Below are positions 8,108 through 15,653 of a stretch of DNA of 25,678 nt, piece by piece. The number at the start of each line of letters is the position of its first letter. Within the stretch, counting starts at the first letter, position 1. Source of the stretch: Marinilabilia sp964403175 (GTDB taxonomy: Bacteria; Bacteroidota; Bacteroidia; Bacteroidales; Marinilabiliaceae). The DNA lies in the NCBI GenBank assembly GCA_964403175.1, contig CAYOFH010000040.1:1-25678 (forward strand), given 5' to 3'. A program made the position numbers and the translations under genes. The notes under the pieces were generated by a model that ran no database searches, was not told where the DNA came from, and saw nothing but the letters and a program-made list of their open reading frames with translations.

Positions 8108-8238
8108 ATTAATATTCTATGCCAAAAAACACCTTTTAATACCACACTTATTCACTGCTTTCACTGATTCGATGGGAGAGTATGTCTGTTCAAAGGAAAA
8201 AGAACTGTGAAGTCTGAAAAAATGAGAAGAGAATTTCT

Positions 8239-8246
8239 TACCTTTG
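8239..8246 (+). promoter_or_regulatory. Candidate -7 element for guaB
   Basis: TACCTTTG matches TAnnTTTG exactly and lies 32 bp before the guaB ATG, implying a leader of about 25-28 nt. The -33 region (around 8206-8220) has only TGTGA and CTGA, so this element is weak. No guanine-riboswitch-like or PurR-like element is apparent in the 133-bp stretch between the furthest possible recQ start and guaB. Confidence 0.5.
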
Positions 8247-8278
8247 CCAAAATTTTTTAACTCCAAAAGCATCAGCTC

Positions 8279-9748
8279 ATGTCATTTCTCAACGACAAAC
8301 TCACATCAGACGGTTTAACATTTGACGACGTTCTTCTTGTTCCGGCTTATTCGGAAGTGCTGCCCCGTGAGGTAGATCTGTCCACTCGGTTTTCACGGAA
8401 TATCATATTGAATTCGCCTATTGTTTCGGCGGCAATGGATACCGTGACAGAATCTCAACTGGCCATTGCCATTGCCAGAGAGGGGGGGATCGGTGTTATA
8501 CACAAGAATATGACCATTGAAGAACAAGCCAAGCAGGTAACTATTGTCAAAAGAGCCGAAAACGGTATGATTTATGATCCTGTTACCATTAAACGTAATA
8601 AGACTGTTGCTGATGCTCTGGACCTGATGAGTGAGTATAAAATCGGAGGTATTCCGGTAGTTGATGATGAAGGTTTTCTGGTTGGTATAGTAACCAACAG
8701 AGATCTGCGTTTTGAAAGGAATTTTAATCGTTCCATTGAAGATGTAATGACTTCTGAAAACGTTGTTACTACAAATCAAACTACCGATTTAGAGAAGGCT
8801 GTGGATATTTTACAGAGACATAAAATTGAAAAGCTACCTGTTGTTGATAATGATAATAAATTGATAGGTCTGGTAACTTATAAGGATATAACCAAGGCCA
8901 AAGACAAACCGCTTGCTTGCAAAGACAGCAAGGGAAGGTTGAGAGTTGCTGCAGGTGTGGGCGTTACTTCTGATACGTTTGAGCGAATTCAGGCACTGGT
9001 CGATGCCAATGTGGATGCAATTGTGATAGATACCGCTCACGGGCACTCCAGAGGGGTACTGAATATTCTTGGAGAAATTAAAAAGCGGTTTTCTGAACTG
9101 GAAGTGGTTGTGGGAAATATTGCAACAGCAGAGGCAGCTAAAGATCTGGTAGAAGCCGGTGCCGACGGAGTGAAAGTTGGAATCGGACCAGGATCTATAT
9201 GTACCACCCGGGTGATTGCAGGTGTCGGGGTCCCTCAGTTATCTGCTATTTATGACGTACATAAGGCGCTGAAAGGGACTGGCGTTCCTCTTATTGCTGA
9301 TGGAGGATTGCGTTATAGCGGGGATATTGTGAAAGCACTGGCTGCCGGAGCACATTCTGTTATGGCCGGGTCTTTATTTGCAGGTGTTGAAGAATCTCCC
9401 GGAGAGACAATCATCTATAATGGGCGGAAATTTAAGTCTTATAGAGGGATGGGGTCAATAGAGGCTATGCAAAAAGGCTCTAAAGATCGTTATTTCCAGG
9501 ATGTGGAAGATGATATAAAAAAATTGGTTCCCGAGGGAATTTCAGCTAGAGTGCCATACAAGGGGACTTTGTATGAGGTGATTTATCAGTTGATTGGTGG
9601 TCTTCGTGCAGGCATGGGGTATTGTGGTGCTTCTAATATTGAAGGACTTCATCAGGCAAGATTTACAAGAATTACTAATGCTGGAGTTCTGGAGGGACAT
9701 CCTCACGATGTTACCATTACCCGGGAAGCTCCTAATTATTCGCGTTAA
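8279..9748 (+). CDS. guaB: Inosine-5'-monophosphate dehydrogenase
   Basis: Cytoplasmic NAD-dependent oxidation of IMP to XMP, the committed step of GMP synthesis. The 489-residue length is standard. Order: N-terminal TIM-barrel part (LTFDDVLLVPAYSEVLP, SAAMDTVTE), two CBS domains inserted at about residues 95-205 (IGGIPVVDDEG and IEKLPVVDNDNKLIGLVTY), then the rest of the barrel with the catalytic loop GIGPGSICTTRV (Cys308), the phosphate-binding ADGGLRYSGD and the flap region FKSYRGMGSIEAM. The ATG at 8279 is the obvious start. It is divergent from recQ and followed by a 429-bp gap with a strong terminator, so it is probably monocistronic. Confidence 0.98.
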   Translation: MSFLNDKLTSDGLTFDDVLLVPAYSEVLPREVDLSTRFSRNIILNSPIVSAAMDTVTESQLAIAIAREGGIGVIHKNMTIEEQAKQVTIVKRAENGMIYDPVTIKRNKTVADALDLMSEYKIGGIPVVDDEGFLVGIVTNRDLRFERNFNRSIEDVMTSENVVTTNQTTDLEKAVDILQRHKIEKLPVVDNDNKLIGLVTYKDITKAKDKPLACKDSKGRLRVAAGVGVTSDTFERIQALVDANVDAIVIDTAHGHSRGVLNILGEIKKRFSELEVVVGNIATAEAAKDLVEAGADGVKVGIGPGSICTTRVIAGVGVPQLSAIYDVHKALKGTGVPLIADGGLRYSGDIVKALAAGAHSVMAGSLFAGVEESPGETIIYNGRKFKSYRGMGSIEAMQKGSKDRYFQDVEDDIKKLVPEGISARVPYKGTLYEVIYQLIGGLRAGMGYCGASNIEGLHQARFTRITNAGVLEGHPHDVTITREAPNYSR

Positions 9749-9950
9749 TTATTGTCCCAAAGGAAAAATTAATCTGCTTTATTCAAATATTTTTGTTTTG
9801 GGATGTTCAAATTTCAAGCAATACAATCAATCACAGGCAAATTTGATACATAAATAATAAATTATTTTTAAATCAAATTTGGCTAGGTCGCTGGTATTAC
9901 CGATAGTTGGATATCGGAATAGAAAATTTGTGAATAATTCAGGCTAAAAG

Positions 9951-9990
9951 AACCCGGAACAAACACGTCTGTTTTTCCGGGTTTCTTTCT
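9951..9990 (+). terminator. Rho-independent terminator downstream of guaB
   Basis: AACCCGGAA (9951-9959) pairs with TTCCGGGTT (9975-9983). The pairing continues inward as AAACA/TGTTT with one bulged C, giving a 14-bp stem with a CGTC loop. It is followed by TTTCTTTCT. It lies about 200 nt after the guaB stop. The stretch between (9749-9950) is A+T-rich and holds only a small CCGATA/TATCGG hairpin (9900-9917); I see no gene there. Confidence 0.85.
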
Positions 9991-10017
9991 GGTTTATTCA
10001 TTCTAATTTCGGTTGTG

Positions 10018-10049
10018 TTTGTCAACCAGCAAACAAACCATTATTTTTG
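10018..10049 (+). promoter_or_regulatory. Bacteroidota-type promoter of the envelope operon
   Basis: TTTG (10018-10021), a 20-bp spacer and TATTTTTG (10042-10049) match the Bacteroidota sigma-factor consensus TTTG-N19/20-TAnnTTTG at every defined base. Transcription should start near 10055, leaving a leader of about 120 nt before the lipoprotein ATG at 10178. The leader contains a GGGAGG (10154-10159), which is too far from the ATG to be a normal Shine-Dalgarno sequence. Confidence 0.75.
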
Positions 10050-10177
10050 TGGTAAACTCAAAAGTTTGAATAGTAAATATTAGTGGTAAGACATAGGTAG
10101 GCCATTTTTCTCAGAAAGGGATCAATCCTGGTCATTGTTTTAATTATTCATGCAGGGAGGCCCTTAAAATAAAAAGT

Positions 10178-11038
10178 ATGAAAATAAAATCATTGTTTTA
10201 TTTACCTGTTGCACTAGTCATGATCTTTTTGTTGCTGACTTGTGATCAAACCGAGAAAGGTGAAGGTGATGAGGCAGTAGTAAAAGTTGGACAGGATGTT
10301 TTGACTCAGAATGATCTTAAAAAAGTTTTGCCTGCCGGGATCAGTCGCGAAGATAGTGCTACACTTGCCGATGAATATGTAAATCGCTGGGTTCGCAACA
10401 AATTATTTTTGAGACAGGCAGAAACCAATCTTTCTGATGAAGAAAAAGACGTCAATCAGATGCTGGATGATTACCGTACTTCTTTATTGGTTAATATCTA
10501 TCAACAGAAAATGCTGGAGCAAAAATATTCCCCTCTGCTTAAGGATGAGGAGATCGTTCAGTATTATGAGGAGATGCAGGATAATTTTAAATTACAAGAG
10601 AATATTATTAAGGGATTGCTGATAAAAGTTCCGTTGGATGCACCAGGGCAGAGTGATGTGCGTCGGTGGGCCCGGTCGGCAGATCCTGAGAGTCTTGTTC
10701 AATTAGAGAATTACAGTCTGCAGAACGCACGAATGTTTGATGTATTTTTGGATGCATGGACCCCTTTTCAACGAATCAATGGGAGTTTGCCTGAACCTGT
10801 AAGCAATGAGGAACGGTTTTTGCAGTATAATCGTTATTATGAAACCACAGATGACCAATCCCGGTATTTTTTATTGGTGACAGATTATCACCTTATTGGA
10901 AATACCGCTCCTCTTAGTTTTGTTGAAGAACGCATTAAGGCTATTCTTTTGAATAAAAAAAGAGGAGAGTTTATTAAAGGACTTGAGAAGGAACTTTATG
11001 ATGAAGCCTTACAAAGAAAAATAATTAATTTCTATTAA
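10178..11038 (+). CDS. SurA/PpiC-like lipoprotein lacking a recognisable rotamase domain
   Basis: A predicted periplasm-facing lipoprotein of 286 residues. The N-terminus has a Lys-containing n-region, a hydrophobic core (about 7-20) and LLTC with Cys22 as the probable lipidation site. Thr at -1 is unusual for a lipobox, so lipidation is likely but not certain. Residues 30-130 resemble the helical chaperone part of SurA/PpiC proteins (VVKVGQDVLTQNDLKKVLP, VRNKLFLRQAE, DEEIVQYYEE). Where a parvulin domain should begin, the usual His of HILV is not seen (here IIKGLLIKVPLDAPG), and the GG-containing catalytic segments are absent. It is therefore probably a chaperone rather than an isomerase. It is the first gene of an operon with surA and an OstA-like gene, which points to outer-membrane protein or LPS-assembly work. 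Confidence 0.75.
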   Translation: MKIKSLFYLPVALVMIFLLLTCDQTEKGEGDEAVVKVGQDVLTQNDLKKVLPAGISREDSATLADEYVNRWVRNKLFLRQAETNLSDEEKDVNQMLDDYRTSLLVNIYQQKMLEQKYSPLLKDEEIVQYYEEMQDNFKLQENIIKGLLIKVPLDAPGQSDVRRWARSADPESLVQLENYSLQNARMFDVFLDAWTPFQRINGSLPEPVSNEERFLQYNRYYETTDDQSRYFLLVTDYHLIGNTAPLSFVEERIKAILLNKKRGEFIKGLEKELYDEALQRKIINFY

Positions 11039-11086
11039 TCCGGTAAAATAGTTTTGTTTTGCCTATATAATGTAAAAATAAATCGC

Positions 11087-12451
11087 ATGCAGATAAACAT
11101 TCGTCCCGCTAAACTGACATTTCTTTTTTTTCTGATCTTTTCAGCACTTACCGTTCAGGGACAGAAAAATGTTATTGATCAGGTAGTTTCAGTGGTTGGA
11201 GATGAACCCGTTCTTCGGTCCGACATTGAGTTTCAACATCAACAGGCCCTTATGCAGGGAGCAGATTTTGCCGGAGATATGAAATGCCATATTCTCGAGC
11301 AAATGTTGATTCAGAAGCTGCTCCTTGAACAGGCTAAAATTGATAGCATTGAGGTAAGCGAAAATCAGGTATTGATGGAAGTTGACAGACAAATTAATGA
11401 ATTTATAAATCGTGCCGGATCAAGAGAAAAACTGGAAGAGTGGCTGAATAAATCCATTTTGAGGATCAAAGAGGAGCAGAGGGAGCTTGTTCGAAACCAA
11501 ATGCTTACGCAGCAGATGCGTGCCCAAATCACTCAGGATATTAGTGTTACTCCCATGGAAATCAGGAGATTTTTTCGGGAAACTCCTGAAGATAGTTTGC
11601 CCCGCATCCCTGCACAATATGAATATCAGAAGATTGCCATTGCTCCCGAAATTAGTCAGGAGGAGATTGACCGGGTGAAAACGCAATTGCGTGATTTTCA
11701 GCGACAGGTGCGCGAAGGACGTGATTTTGCAACTCTTGCAGTGCTTTATTCGGAGGATCCTAACAGTGCGGCCAGGGGCGGAGAATTAGGGCTGACACCT
11801 CGGGCAAATTTGGTCCCTGAGTTCTCCCAGGTAGCCTTTAATCTCAGAGATAAAAATAAAATTTCCAAAATTGTTGAGACAGAGTTTGGCTTTCATATTA
11901 TGCAACTTATAGAGCGTCAGGGAAACCGCATTAATGTGCGTCATATCCTGTTAAAACCAAAACCTTCGAAAGAAGCAGTTGATCAGGCTAAAGAAAGAGC
12001 TGATTCATTGGTTTCGCAAATCAGAAAAGACAGTATTTCTTTTGAAGAAGCCGCTCTTCGGTTTTCCATGGATAAGGATACCAGAGCCAGTGGTGGAGCA
12101 GTTATTAATCCGGAAACACAATCGACTAAGTTTGAGCTTCAGGAAATTCAGCCATCTGTTGCCCGGGTAATTGAAAAAATGGATGAAGGGGATGTTTCAG
12201 AGCCTTTTTTAATGAAAGACCAACGTTTGGGAACGGACCAGTATACAATAGTAAGACTGTTGAAAAAAACACCTCCCCACAGGGCTAATATAGTAGATGA
12301 TTATCAGCTGATTAAGCGTATGCTGGAAAATAATAAACAGGAGAATACGTTTAACGATTGGGTACGTAGAAAACAGCGTGAAACTTATATTAGCATTTCC
12401 GGTGACTGGAGAAATTGTGACTTTGAGTTCGATGGCTGGGTAAAAGAGTAG
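11087..12451 (+). CDS. surA: SurA-like periplasmic peptidyl-prolyl isomerase with two parvulin domains
   Basis: Periplasmic chaperone and prolyl isomerase for outer-membrane proteins. With the ATG at 11087 (454 residues) it has a classic signal peptide ending near LTVQGQ. The SurA N-terminal chaperone region follows (VIDQVVSVVGDEPVLRSDIE), with helices to about residue 165. Two rotamase domains come next: about 174-277 (YSEDPNSAARGGELG, EFGFHIMQL) and about 282-395 (INVRHILLKPKPS, FSMDKDTRASGGAV). The second keeps the conserved His (VRHIL); the first is more divergent. A TTG at 11054 would put 11 residues before the signal peptide, so it is rejected. It starts 48 bp after the lipoprotein gene and 35 bp before the OstA-like gene. 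The name surA is by domain architecture. Confidence 0.9.
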   Translation: MQINIRPAKLTFLFFLIFSALTVQGQKNVIDQVVSVVGDEPVLRSDIEFQHQQALMQGADFAGDMKCHILEQMLIQKLLLEQAKIDSIEVSENQVLMEVDRQINEFINRAGSREKLEEWLNKSILRIKEEQRELVRNQMLTQQMRAQITQDISVTPMEIRRFFRETPEDSLPRIPAQYEYQKIAIAPEISQEEIDRVKTQLRDFQRQVREGRDFATLAVLYSEDPNSAARGGELGLTPRANLVPEFSQVAFNLRDKNKISKIVETEFGFHIMQLIERQGNRINVRHILLKPKPSKEAVDQAKERADSLVSQIRKDSISFEEAALRFSMDKDTRASGGAVINPETQSTKFELQEIQPSVARVIEKMDEGDVSEPFLMKDQRLGTDQYTIVRLLKKTPPHRANIVDDYQLIKRMLENNKQENTFNDWVRRKQRETYISISGDWRNCDFEFDGWVKE

Positions 12452-12474
12452 AGATGAGCCAGGTTATCAAAAAT

Positions 12475-12480
12475 GGAGGA
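12475..12480 (+). promoter_or_regulatory. Shine-Dalgarno sequence deciding the OstA-like start
   Basis: GGAGGA lies 6 bp before the ATG at 12487. Good Shine-Dalgarno sequences are rare in this window. This one supports the internal ATG over the ATG at 12454, and the protein from 12487 starts directly with a clean signal peptide. Confidence 0.6.
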
Positions 12481-12486
12481 TGGGCT

Positions 12487-14067
12487 ATGGATCTTCTGAA
12501 AATAACATTCATTCTTCTGGCTGTTTTCTTTTTGCCCCGGATTGTCGTTGCACAGCAGGAGCAAAAAAGAAATGGAACTATACTGATAGAATATGCAGAA
12601 TATCTGGAGGGTGCTGAAAAACGACTTGGCAAAAATGTACAGGCCCTTAAAGGAGATGTGAGATTGCGGCATATGAATACCCGGATGTATTGCGATAGTG
12701 CTATCCTTTTCAGGGACTCCAATAAAGTAGAGGCTTTTGGTTCTGTTCATATTATCCAGAATGATACCATTGATTTATACGGAGATAAGCTTTACTACAA
12801 CGCGAACCAGGAAATTGCCAAAGTGCGTGAGAATGTGAGAATGGTTAATAAAAATGTTGTTCTCACAACCGACTATCTGGATTATGACCGAAGGGATGAT
12901 GTGGCTTATTATTTTAACGGAGGTAAAATTGTAGACGAGAGTAATATACTTACCAGCACACTTGGGTTCTACTATCCACGCAATGGGGAGGTTAACTTCA
13001 AAGATAGTGTGGTCTTGATTAATCCGGATTACTCCATGTATAGTGATACTCTGAAGTATTACACTAAAACCGAAGTAGTTGAAATTGTCGGCCCCACAGA
13101 TATTATCAGCGATCAAAATACGATTTATTCAGAACTCGGATTTTATGATACCAAAAAAGATGTAGCCCGGTTATTGAAGAATAATTATATTGATGGTGGT
13201 GAACAGACACTGCGCGGAGATACCATTTATTATGACCGGAAAAAAGGACTGGGAGAAGTTTTTTCATCTATGGAACTGGAGGATACTGCGAATAATGTCA
13301 TAATTACCGGGAATTATGGGTTTTATAATGAGTTGAGTGAACAGGCCATGGCCACCCGAAGAGCAGTGTTGAAGCAGATTTATGGTACCGATACACTTTT
13401 TTTGCATGCGGACACTCTTCGTGCCGATCCGACGGAAGATGATCCGGAAAACAAAATAGTCCGGGCTTTCCATCATGTCCAGTTTTTCCGAAAAGATCTA
13501 CAGGGACGTTGTGATTCCATGGTTTACGACTTTCGCGATAGTACCAATACCTTTTATCATGAGCCGGTTATTTGGGCACAGGGGAACCAGATGACTGCCG
13601 AAACCATTAAACTTTATACCAGAAACCGTGCTCTCTACAAGGCCGAGATGATTAATAATGCTTTTTTGATCGCCCCTGAAGATACATTGCAATACAATCA
13701 GATTAAAGGGAAAGTAATGACAGGTTTTTTCAGGGATAATCAATTGTATAAAATCGATGTTAATGGAAACGGACAGACTGTATACTACCCAAAAGACCAG
13801 GAATATGTAATTGGTGTTAACCGGGCCGAAAGCAGTAATCTTACCATATTTCTTCAGGACAGAAAAGTAGAAACTATTATTCTCAAATCTCAGCCTGCAG
13901 GAAATATGAATCCCCCATTGATGTTAGATCGTAAAGCCACACGATTAGATGGATTTGCCTGGTTGGAGAATTACCGGCCCAAAACTTATGAATCCATTTT
14001 TGAATTTGAGGAAATGGAGATCGATGTTAAACGAACCGATTACAGCGGGTATAAGTTTGACCAATAG
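12487..14067 (+). CDS. OstA-like periplasmic protein (LptA/LptD N-terminal fold)
   Basis: Predicted periplasmic protein of the LPS-transport beta-jellyroll (OstA) superfamily. From the ATG at 12487 it has 526 residues, a signal peptide ending near RIVVAQ, and then many repeated beta-strand units of the OstA type. Typical are VQALKGDVRLRH, MYCDSAILFRDSNKVEAFG, DTIDLYGDKLYY, and later DTLKYYTKTEVVEIVG and GDTIYYDRKKG. The C-terminus has no visible outer-membrane barrel, so it is longer than LptA (about 180 residues) but is not LptD. It most likely carries or bridges LPS across the periplasm. It is the last gene of the operon with the lipoprotein and surA, which suits joint work in outer-membrane assembly. 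The ATG at 12454, 2 bp after the surA stop, would add 11 residues before the signal peptide. Confidence 0.85.
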   Translation: MDLLKITFILLAVFFLPRIVVAQQEQKRNGTILIEYAEYLEGAEKRLGKNVQALKGDVRLRHMNTRMYCDSAILFRDSNKVEAFGSVHIIQNDTIDLYGDKLYYNANQEIAKVRENVRMVNKNVVLTTDYLDYDRRDDVAYYFNGGKIVDESNILTSTLGFYYPRNGEVNFKDSVVLINPDYSMYSDTLKYYTKTEVVEIVGPTDIISDQNTIYSELGFYDTKKDVARLLKNNYIDGGEQTLRGDTIYYDRKKGLGEVFSSMELEDTANNVIITGNYGFYNELSEQAMATRRAVLKQIYGTDTLFLHADTLRADPTEDDPENKIVRAFHHVQFFRKDLQGRCDSMVYDFRDSTNTFYHEPVIWAQGNQMTAETIKLYTRNRALYKAEMINNAFLIAPEDTLQYNQIKGKVMTGFFRDNQLYKIDVNGNGQTVYYPKDQEYVIGVNRAESSNLTIFLQDRKVETIILKSQPAGNMNPPLMLDRKATRLDGFAWLENYRPKTYESIFEFEEMEIDVKRTDYSGYKFDQ

Positions 14068-14291
14068 TCAGTTTTTAAGAGAGAAAAAACTAAATGGATT
14101 TTTTGGAGTGCTGGATTCTCAAATAGTCTTTTGAAGTGGCTGTAGTGCCGTGGGCGAGCCTTTTACTCGGGATGAAAATTCAGCTTACGGGCATCATGTT
14201 TTACAAGCAAAATAATTCACCTGCATTTAAATTACTTCTTTCTGCAGCACTTTTTTGGATGACCAGCAGTTAATATACAGGTACCAAAATT

Positions 14292-14320
14292 CAAGGGGTC
14301 ATAAACAAGACCCCTTGTTT
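14292..14320. terminator. Bidirectional terminator between convergent genes
   Basis: CAAGGGGTC (14292-14300) and GACCCCTTG (14309-14317) form a perfect 9-bp stem with an 8-nt loop, followed by TTTGGTTGT on the plus strand and AATTTTGG on the minus strand. It separates the plus-strand OstA-like gene from the minus-strand DUF2795 gene and could serve both. I see no gene in the rest of this 280-bp gap. Confidence 0.75.
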
Positions 14321-14347
14321 GGTTGTCATTCATGAATGGACGAGTAC

Positions 14348-14569
14348 CTAGTATTCGTCTTCATTAAAGAAAAAGTCATCTTTGCTGGGATAATCCGGCC
14401 AGATATCCTCAATGCTTTCATAAATTTCGCCTTCATCCTCAATTTCCTGAAGATTTTCGATTACCTCAAGCGGGGCTCCGGATCGAATAGCAAAATCAAT
14501 TAGTTCATCTTTGCTTGCCGGCCAGGGAGCATCCTCAAGTTTAGAAGCCAATTCAAGAGTCCAATACAT
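14348..14569 (-). CDS. Small acidic DUF2795 protein, unknown function
   Basis: A 73-residue, very acidic cytoplasmic protein without signal peptide or membrane segment. The sequence (MYWTLELASKLEDAPWPASK, then DELIDFAIRSGAPLEVIENL, then a Glu/Asp-rich tail ending FFFNEDEY) is one I recognise as a highly conserved small DUF2795 protein of Bacteroidota. The SGAPLEVIENLQ segment is typical of that fold. No catalytic residues are apparent, and no function is established that I know of. The start is the ATG at 14569. It lies 82 bp after the cobalamin adenosyltransferase gene, in the same direction, so co-transcription is possible. The upstream sequence has only a one-mismatch promoter element (TAATTTCG on the minus strand, 14635-14628). 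Confidence 0.85.
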   Translation of the reverse strand: MYWTLELASKLEDAPWPASKDELIDFAIRSGAPLEVIENLQEIEDEGEIYESIEDIWPDYPSKDDFFFNEDEY

Positions 14570-14651
14570 ATCAATACCAATTTAACTCTTTATAATATAT
14601 TGTTTTTTTATTATTCCTGATTTTCTGCGAAATTAGAAAAAAAAAACAATC

Positions 14652-15212
14652 TTACAACTGTGGCTTCCATGGAATTTCATCATTTTGGTAAAAATTTGAT
14701 AAATATCTGGCAAGGACGAAGAAATAATCTGATAATCTGTTTAGGTATCTGATCACCCATCCGGCCACTTCCGTGTTTTCTGCCATTTGGTTTACTCTTC
14801 TTTCGGCTCTGCGGCAGACAGTGCGGGCTATGTGGGCATAGGTGGCAGCAGGATGTCCTCCGGGTAAAATAAAATTTTTCAAAGGTGGAAGCCCTTCTTC
14901 CATTCTGTCCATTTCTTTCTCCAGCAATTCAATTTCCGATTCATCACAGTTAAGTTTTGTTCTGAGATCTGAAATATTATCGTCTGTGGCCAGATAGGCT
15001 CCGATCATAAACAGCTGTTCCTGAATGCCGATAATGGTGTTGTTGAGGCTTGTTTCATTTGGCCATGAGCGAATCATTCCCACGTGGGCATTTAATTCAT
15101 CAATAGTTCCATATGCTTCCAGCCGATAATGGTGTTTATCCACTCGGGTACCTCCGATAAGGCTTGTTTTGCCTTTGTCTCCTGTTTTCGTATAGATCTG
15201 ACTTTTCGCCAT
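14652..15212 (-). CDS. PduO-type cob(I)yrinic acid a,c-diamide (cob(I)alamin) adenosyltransferase
   Basis: Transfers the adenosyl group of ATP to cob(I)alamin to make adenosylcobalamin; it acts in the cytoplasm as a trimeric helical bundle. With the ATG at 15212 it has 186 residues, normal for the family. The ATP-binding N-terminus TKTGDKGKTSLIGG (about 8-21), AYGTIDELNAHVG (33-45), FILPGGHPAATYAHIARTVC (114-133), RRAER (134-138) and RYLNRLSDYFFVLAR (155-169) are all in place. A GTG at 15245 would add 11 residues and is not needed. No cobalamin riboswitch is apparent upstream. No B12-dependent enzyme lies in this window, so its client is unknown. It diverges from the sugar-locus regulator. 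Confidence 0.93.
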   Translation of the reverse strand: MAKSQIYTKTGDKGKTSLIGGTRVDKHHYRLEAYGTIDELNAHVGMIRSWPNETSLNNTIIGIQEQLFMIGAYLATDDNISDLRTKLNCDESEIELLEKEMDRMEEGLPPLKNFILPGGHPAATYAHIARTVCRRAERRVNQMAENTEVAGWVIRYLNRLSDYFFVLARYLSNFYQNDEIPWKPQL

Positions 15213-15247
15213 TGAATAATTTGTTTTAATGTTTCGTTTATGCACAA

Positions 15248-15255
15248 CAAAGATA
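15248..15255 (-). promoter_or_regulatory. Candidate -7 element for the cobalamin adenosyltransferase
   Basis: On the minus strand this reads TATCTTTG, an exact TAnnTTTG match, 35 bp before the ATG at 15212. The predicted start near 15243 gives a leader of about 30 nt. The -33 region is only T-rich, with no TTTG at the right distance. Confidence 0.5.
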
Positions 15256-15332
15256 TCGGGATATAGATTAGAAAAAACCTGATAAAATTTTGTTTTATGT
15301 TTTTCCCGGATGTGGATTACCTTTTTTGAAAG

Positions 15333-15417
15333 TCCGGAAATATAATTTTTAACAAGCGAAAGTATTTTCCGGAAAAACGGTATTTAGAATGAGTATAAAT
15401 TGCCATATCCGGAAATA
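15333..15417. repeat. Three spaced TCCGGAAA elements in the divergent intergenic region
   Basis: TCCGGAAAT (15333-15341), TTTTCCGGAAAA (15365-15376, a perfect 12-bp palindrome) and TATCCGGAAATA (15406-15417) share the core TCCGGAAA. Their CCGG centres are 35 and 40 bp apart. They lie between the adenosyltransferase gene and the Nudix regulator, upstream of both predicted promoters. They could be binding sites for a dimeric regulator, but which one is unknown. The 441-bp gap (15213-15653) holds no gene that I can support. Confidence 0.45.
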
Positions 15418-15509
15418 GTTACATTTCTCTGTATGCAGGAATATTCAAAGGGTCTAAGTGTTGGATATACAATAAACATATTTTTAGGAAAAAAAATACT
15501 TTTTGATTG

Positions 15510-15540
15510 TTTGTTTTTTTATGATTCCTTATTACTTTAG
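15510..15540 (+). promoter_or_regulatory. Candidate promoter of the Nudix regulator operon
   Basis: TTTG (15510-15513), 19 bp, then TACTTTAG (15533-15540), which matches TAnnTTTG at all but one base. It predicts transcription from about 15545 and a leader of about 108 nt. Since the regulator, transporter and phosphorylase genes are 9 and 40 bp apart, this promoter probably serves all three. Confidence 0.5.
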
Positions 15541-15555
15541 CACCCCTAAAGGTAA
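15532..15555. promoter_or_regulatory. Candidate operator dyad over the regulator promoter
   Basis: TTAC-TTTAG (15532-15540) faces CTAAA-G-GTAA (15546-15555) around a CACCC spacer. That is 9 complementary base pairs with one extra G. It overlaps the -7 element and predicted start, where a repressor would act. Autoregulation by the Nudix regulator is an inference. Confidence 0.4.
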
Positions 15556-15653
15556 GTGTTTTGTTTACACATTGCAGAAATGTCCCATTTGTTTTTGGGG
15601 ATAGCATGCAAATATAATATGTATTCATTAAACCCTCAAGACTACAGGCTAAA

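Noticed and set aside
12385..12750. Overlapping minus-strand frames of 110-121 codons at the surA/OstA-like junction
   Set aside because: They are antisense to two well-supported genes and show no domain or convincing start.
14068..14290. Possible gene remnant or structured RNA in the gap after the OstA-like gene
   Set aside because: There are only short partial pairings (for example CGAG/CTCG), no open frame of note and no recognisable RNA family. Left as unannotated sequence.
15213..15653. Possible cobalamin riboswitch upstream of the adenosyltransferase gene
   Set aside because: I could not find a B12-box-like core on the minus strand, and the predicted leader is only about 30 nt long.
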